From: Pelomonas sp. Root1217
GTDB taxonomy: Bacteria; Pseudomonadota; Gammaproteobacteria; Burkholderiales; Burkholderiaceae_C
Reading direction: 5' to 3'
NCBI RefSeq assembly: GCF_001425705.1
Contig: NZ_LMDC01000003.1
Span: forward strand, 85,428 to 130,683
DNA length: 45,256 bases
Part shown: positions 44,427 through 45,256 of the stretch, one piece after another
How positions within the stretch are numbered: the first letter of the stretch is position 1
Layout: each line of letters starts with the position of its first letter
Notes under the pieces: generated by a model
Databases searched by the model: none
Told to the model about the DNA's origin: nothing
Seen by the model: only the letters and a program-made list of their open reading frames with translations
Translations under genes and position numbers: made by a program

Positions 44427-44591
44427 GTTTTTTCTCCAGCCCCGTCGGCCCAAACTTGCGCTTTGGCCTCGGAAGCTATTGCGAACACCCGACATCGATT
44501 GGCCGGGCTGACCTTGCAACGCCACCGAGCGGACCCAGTAACGTTGCGCGAATATCCGAGCAGCCATAGGCAAACCCGGAAAAGCTGGCGA

Positions 44592-44621
44592 GTATAGCCT
44601 GCGGGATTGTCCCGATGCAAG
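44592..44621 (-). promoter_or_regulatory. Predicted sigma-70 promoter for rplC and downstream S10 genes
   Basis: On the minus strand, -35 TTGCAT, 18-nt spacer, -10 TATACT. The -10 box is strong and the -35 only partial. Start expected near 44585, giving a ~160-nt leader before rplC. The leader contains a 6-bp inverted repeat GCAACG/CGTTGC (44516-44521 and 44542-44547). Confidence 0.65.
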
Positions 44622-44650
44622 CGTCAGGGCGCCGGACAGCGCAAGAAACA

Positions 44651-44683
44651 AGGCCCCGGCCTGTCGAAACAGGGCCGGGGCCT
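44651..44683 (-). terminator. Terminator-like hairpin after rpsJ
   Basis: 14 base pairs with one bulge: AGGCCCCGGCC-TGT pairs with ACAGGGCCGGGGCCT around a 4-nt loop. On the minus strand it is followed by TTGTTTCTTG, a broken T-tract, and starts 26 nt after the rpsJ stop. Probably a partial Rho-independent terminator or attenuator. Confidence 0.75.
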
Positions 44684-44709
44684 CGGATCGCAAGCCCGAA
44701 GGCCCGGAA

Positions 44710-45021
44710 TTACTGCAGCTTGATTTCGACGTCGACGCCGGCGGGCAGGTCGAGCTTCATCAGCGCGTCGACCGTCTTGTCGGTCGGATCGACGATGTCC
44801 ATCAGGCGCTGATGGGTACGGATCTCGAACTGGTCGCGGCTCGTCTTGTTGACGTGGGGCGAACGCAGGATGTCGAAACGCTCCATACGCGTCGGCAGGG
44901 GCACGGGGCCCTTGACGATGGCGCCGGTGCGCTTGGCGGTCTCGACGATTTCGAGGGCCGACTGGTCGATCAGCTTGTAATCAAACGCCTTCAGGCGGAT
45001 GCGGATCTTTTGCTTTTGCAT
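44710..45021 (-). CDS. rpsJ: 30S ribosomal protein S10
   Basis: 103 residues: [20 protein letters not shown], then [39 protein letters not shown]. It is a head protein that also works as NusE in antitermination. ATG at 45021 with AAGGA 6 nt upstream. It lies 66 nt after tuf and is followed by a strong hairpin, so it may belong transcriptionally to the str/tuf unit rather than to rplC. Confidence 0.99.
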   Translation of the reverse strand: MQKQKIRIRLKAFDYKLIDQSALEIVETAKRTGAIVKGPVPLPTRMERFDILRSPHVNKTSRDQFEIRTHQRLMDIVDPTDKTVDALMKLDLPAGVDVEIKLQ

Positions 45022-45087
45022 GACGGTTCCTTAAAGAGCAGGTGGTGAGCACCAGAAGCAGGGCCTCTGGCGCACGTCACGCAGTGA

Positions 45088-45256
45088 TTACGCAATGATC
45101 GTGGCGACGACGCCGGAGCCGACGGTGCGGCCGCCCTCACGGATGGCGAAGCGCAAGCCCGTTTCCATCGCGATCGGAGCGATCAGCTTCACGGTGATGC
45201 CGACGTTCCACCATGCCGACGAGCACCGCATTGCCGCACATCTCGGCAATGCCCAA
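45088..45256 (-). CDS. tuf: 3' end of elongation factor Tu gene, disrupted near the window edge
   Basis: From the stop at 45088 backwards, the last ~40 codons read [39 protein letters not shown], the EF-Tu C-terminus. Beyond the AAC codon at 45205-45207 homology breaks. The expected Met-Val-Gly-Asp-Asn would need about 5 more bases (GCGAC) between ATGGTGG and AAC. The sequence further upstream (45220-45256) does not encode EF-Tu in any frame I tried. Either a frameshift and rearrangement, or an assembly-edge artefact, which is common at duplicated tuf genes. EF-Tu delivers aminoacyl-tRNA to the ribosome. Confidence 0.7.
   Translation of the reverse strand, partial: WALPRCAAMRCSSAWWNVGITVKLIAPIAMETGLRFAIREGGRTVGSGVVATIIA

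Noticed and set aside
44427..44693. Upstream extension of rplC by ~89 codons
   Set aside because: Runs through the predicted promoter and hairpin; L3 homology and a Shine-Dalgarno begin at 44426.

Overview
High-GC bacterial chromosome segment, most likely a betaproteobacterium of the Burkholderiales (the Leptothrix/Rubrivivax/Roseateles/Mitsuaria neighbourhood is my guess). The grounds are the secY-infA-rpmJ-rpsM ribosomal gene order, a GTG-tolerant high-GC codon style, and the combination of two-partner secretion, HD-GYP and CHASE2-cyclase genes.

Layout. (1) 1-6126, plus strand: a tightly packed operon. It holds the C-terminal part of a Pro-Ala-linker protein (possibly FecR-like), a pseudo-receiver/GAF/HD-GYP phosphodiesterase, a class I cyclic-nucleotide-PDE-like HD protein, and a CHASE2/class III nucleotide cyclase. 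Gaps are 3 nt, then overlaps of 8 and 20 nt. (2) 6141-22587, minus strand, converging on operon 1 with a 14-nt gap: a translationally coupled set of a TpsB outer-membrane transporter, a 4445-residue TpsA exoprotein and a Tat-exported caspase-like peptidase (overlaps TGATG and ATGA). The exoprotein has a haemagglutination/TPS domain, nine 91-residue repeats, a duplicated ~626-residue block, seven autotransporter-type strand repeats and a terminal Cys-X9-Cys. (3) 22740-28647, plus: the known four-gene ligase-associated DNA damage cluster (MBL exonuclease, ATP-dependent ligase, Lhr-like DEXH helicase, PdeM). (4) 28655-29196, minus: a PRC-barrel protein and a 62-residue hydrophilic protein. (5) 29313-45256, minus: the ribosomal super-cluster, transcribed right to left: tuf(3' end)-rpsJ // rplC-rplD-rplW-rplB-rpsS-rplV-rpsC-rplP-rpmC-rpsQ // peroxiredoxin // rplN-rplX-rplE-rpsN-rpsH-rplF-rplR-rpsE-rpmD-rplO-secY-infA-rpmJ-rpsM-rpsK // rpsD-rpoA-rplQ. 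Double slashes mark places where I see a terminator, a promoter or a strong hairpin.

How the parts may work together. Regions 1 and 2 together look like a signalling/secretion island: surface exoprotein plus its transporter, a periplasmic caspase-like protease, a CHASE2 periplasmic sensor that makes a cyclic nucleotide, and two predicted cyclic-nucleotide-degrading enzymes. The linkage of all of these is inference, and this is the best candidate in the window for an undescribed system. The ribosomal region is ordinary in content but carries noteworthy regulatory features: a peroxiredoxin gene inserted between the S10 and spc operons with a leader containing competing inverted repeats, a promoter plus a 13-bp hairpin ahead of rpsD, and a hairpin plus promoter separating rpsJ from rplC.

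No gap between genes exceeds 300 bases. The largest are 44427-44709, 38625-38896 and 31664-31896; each is described below. The 152 nt between the divergent TpsB and exonuclease genes (22588-22739) show no promoter that I can recognise. No tRNA, rRNA, insertion sequence or CRISPR array was seen.
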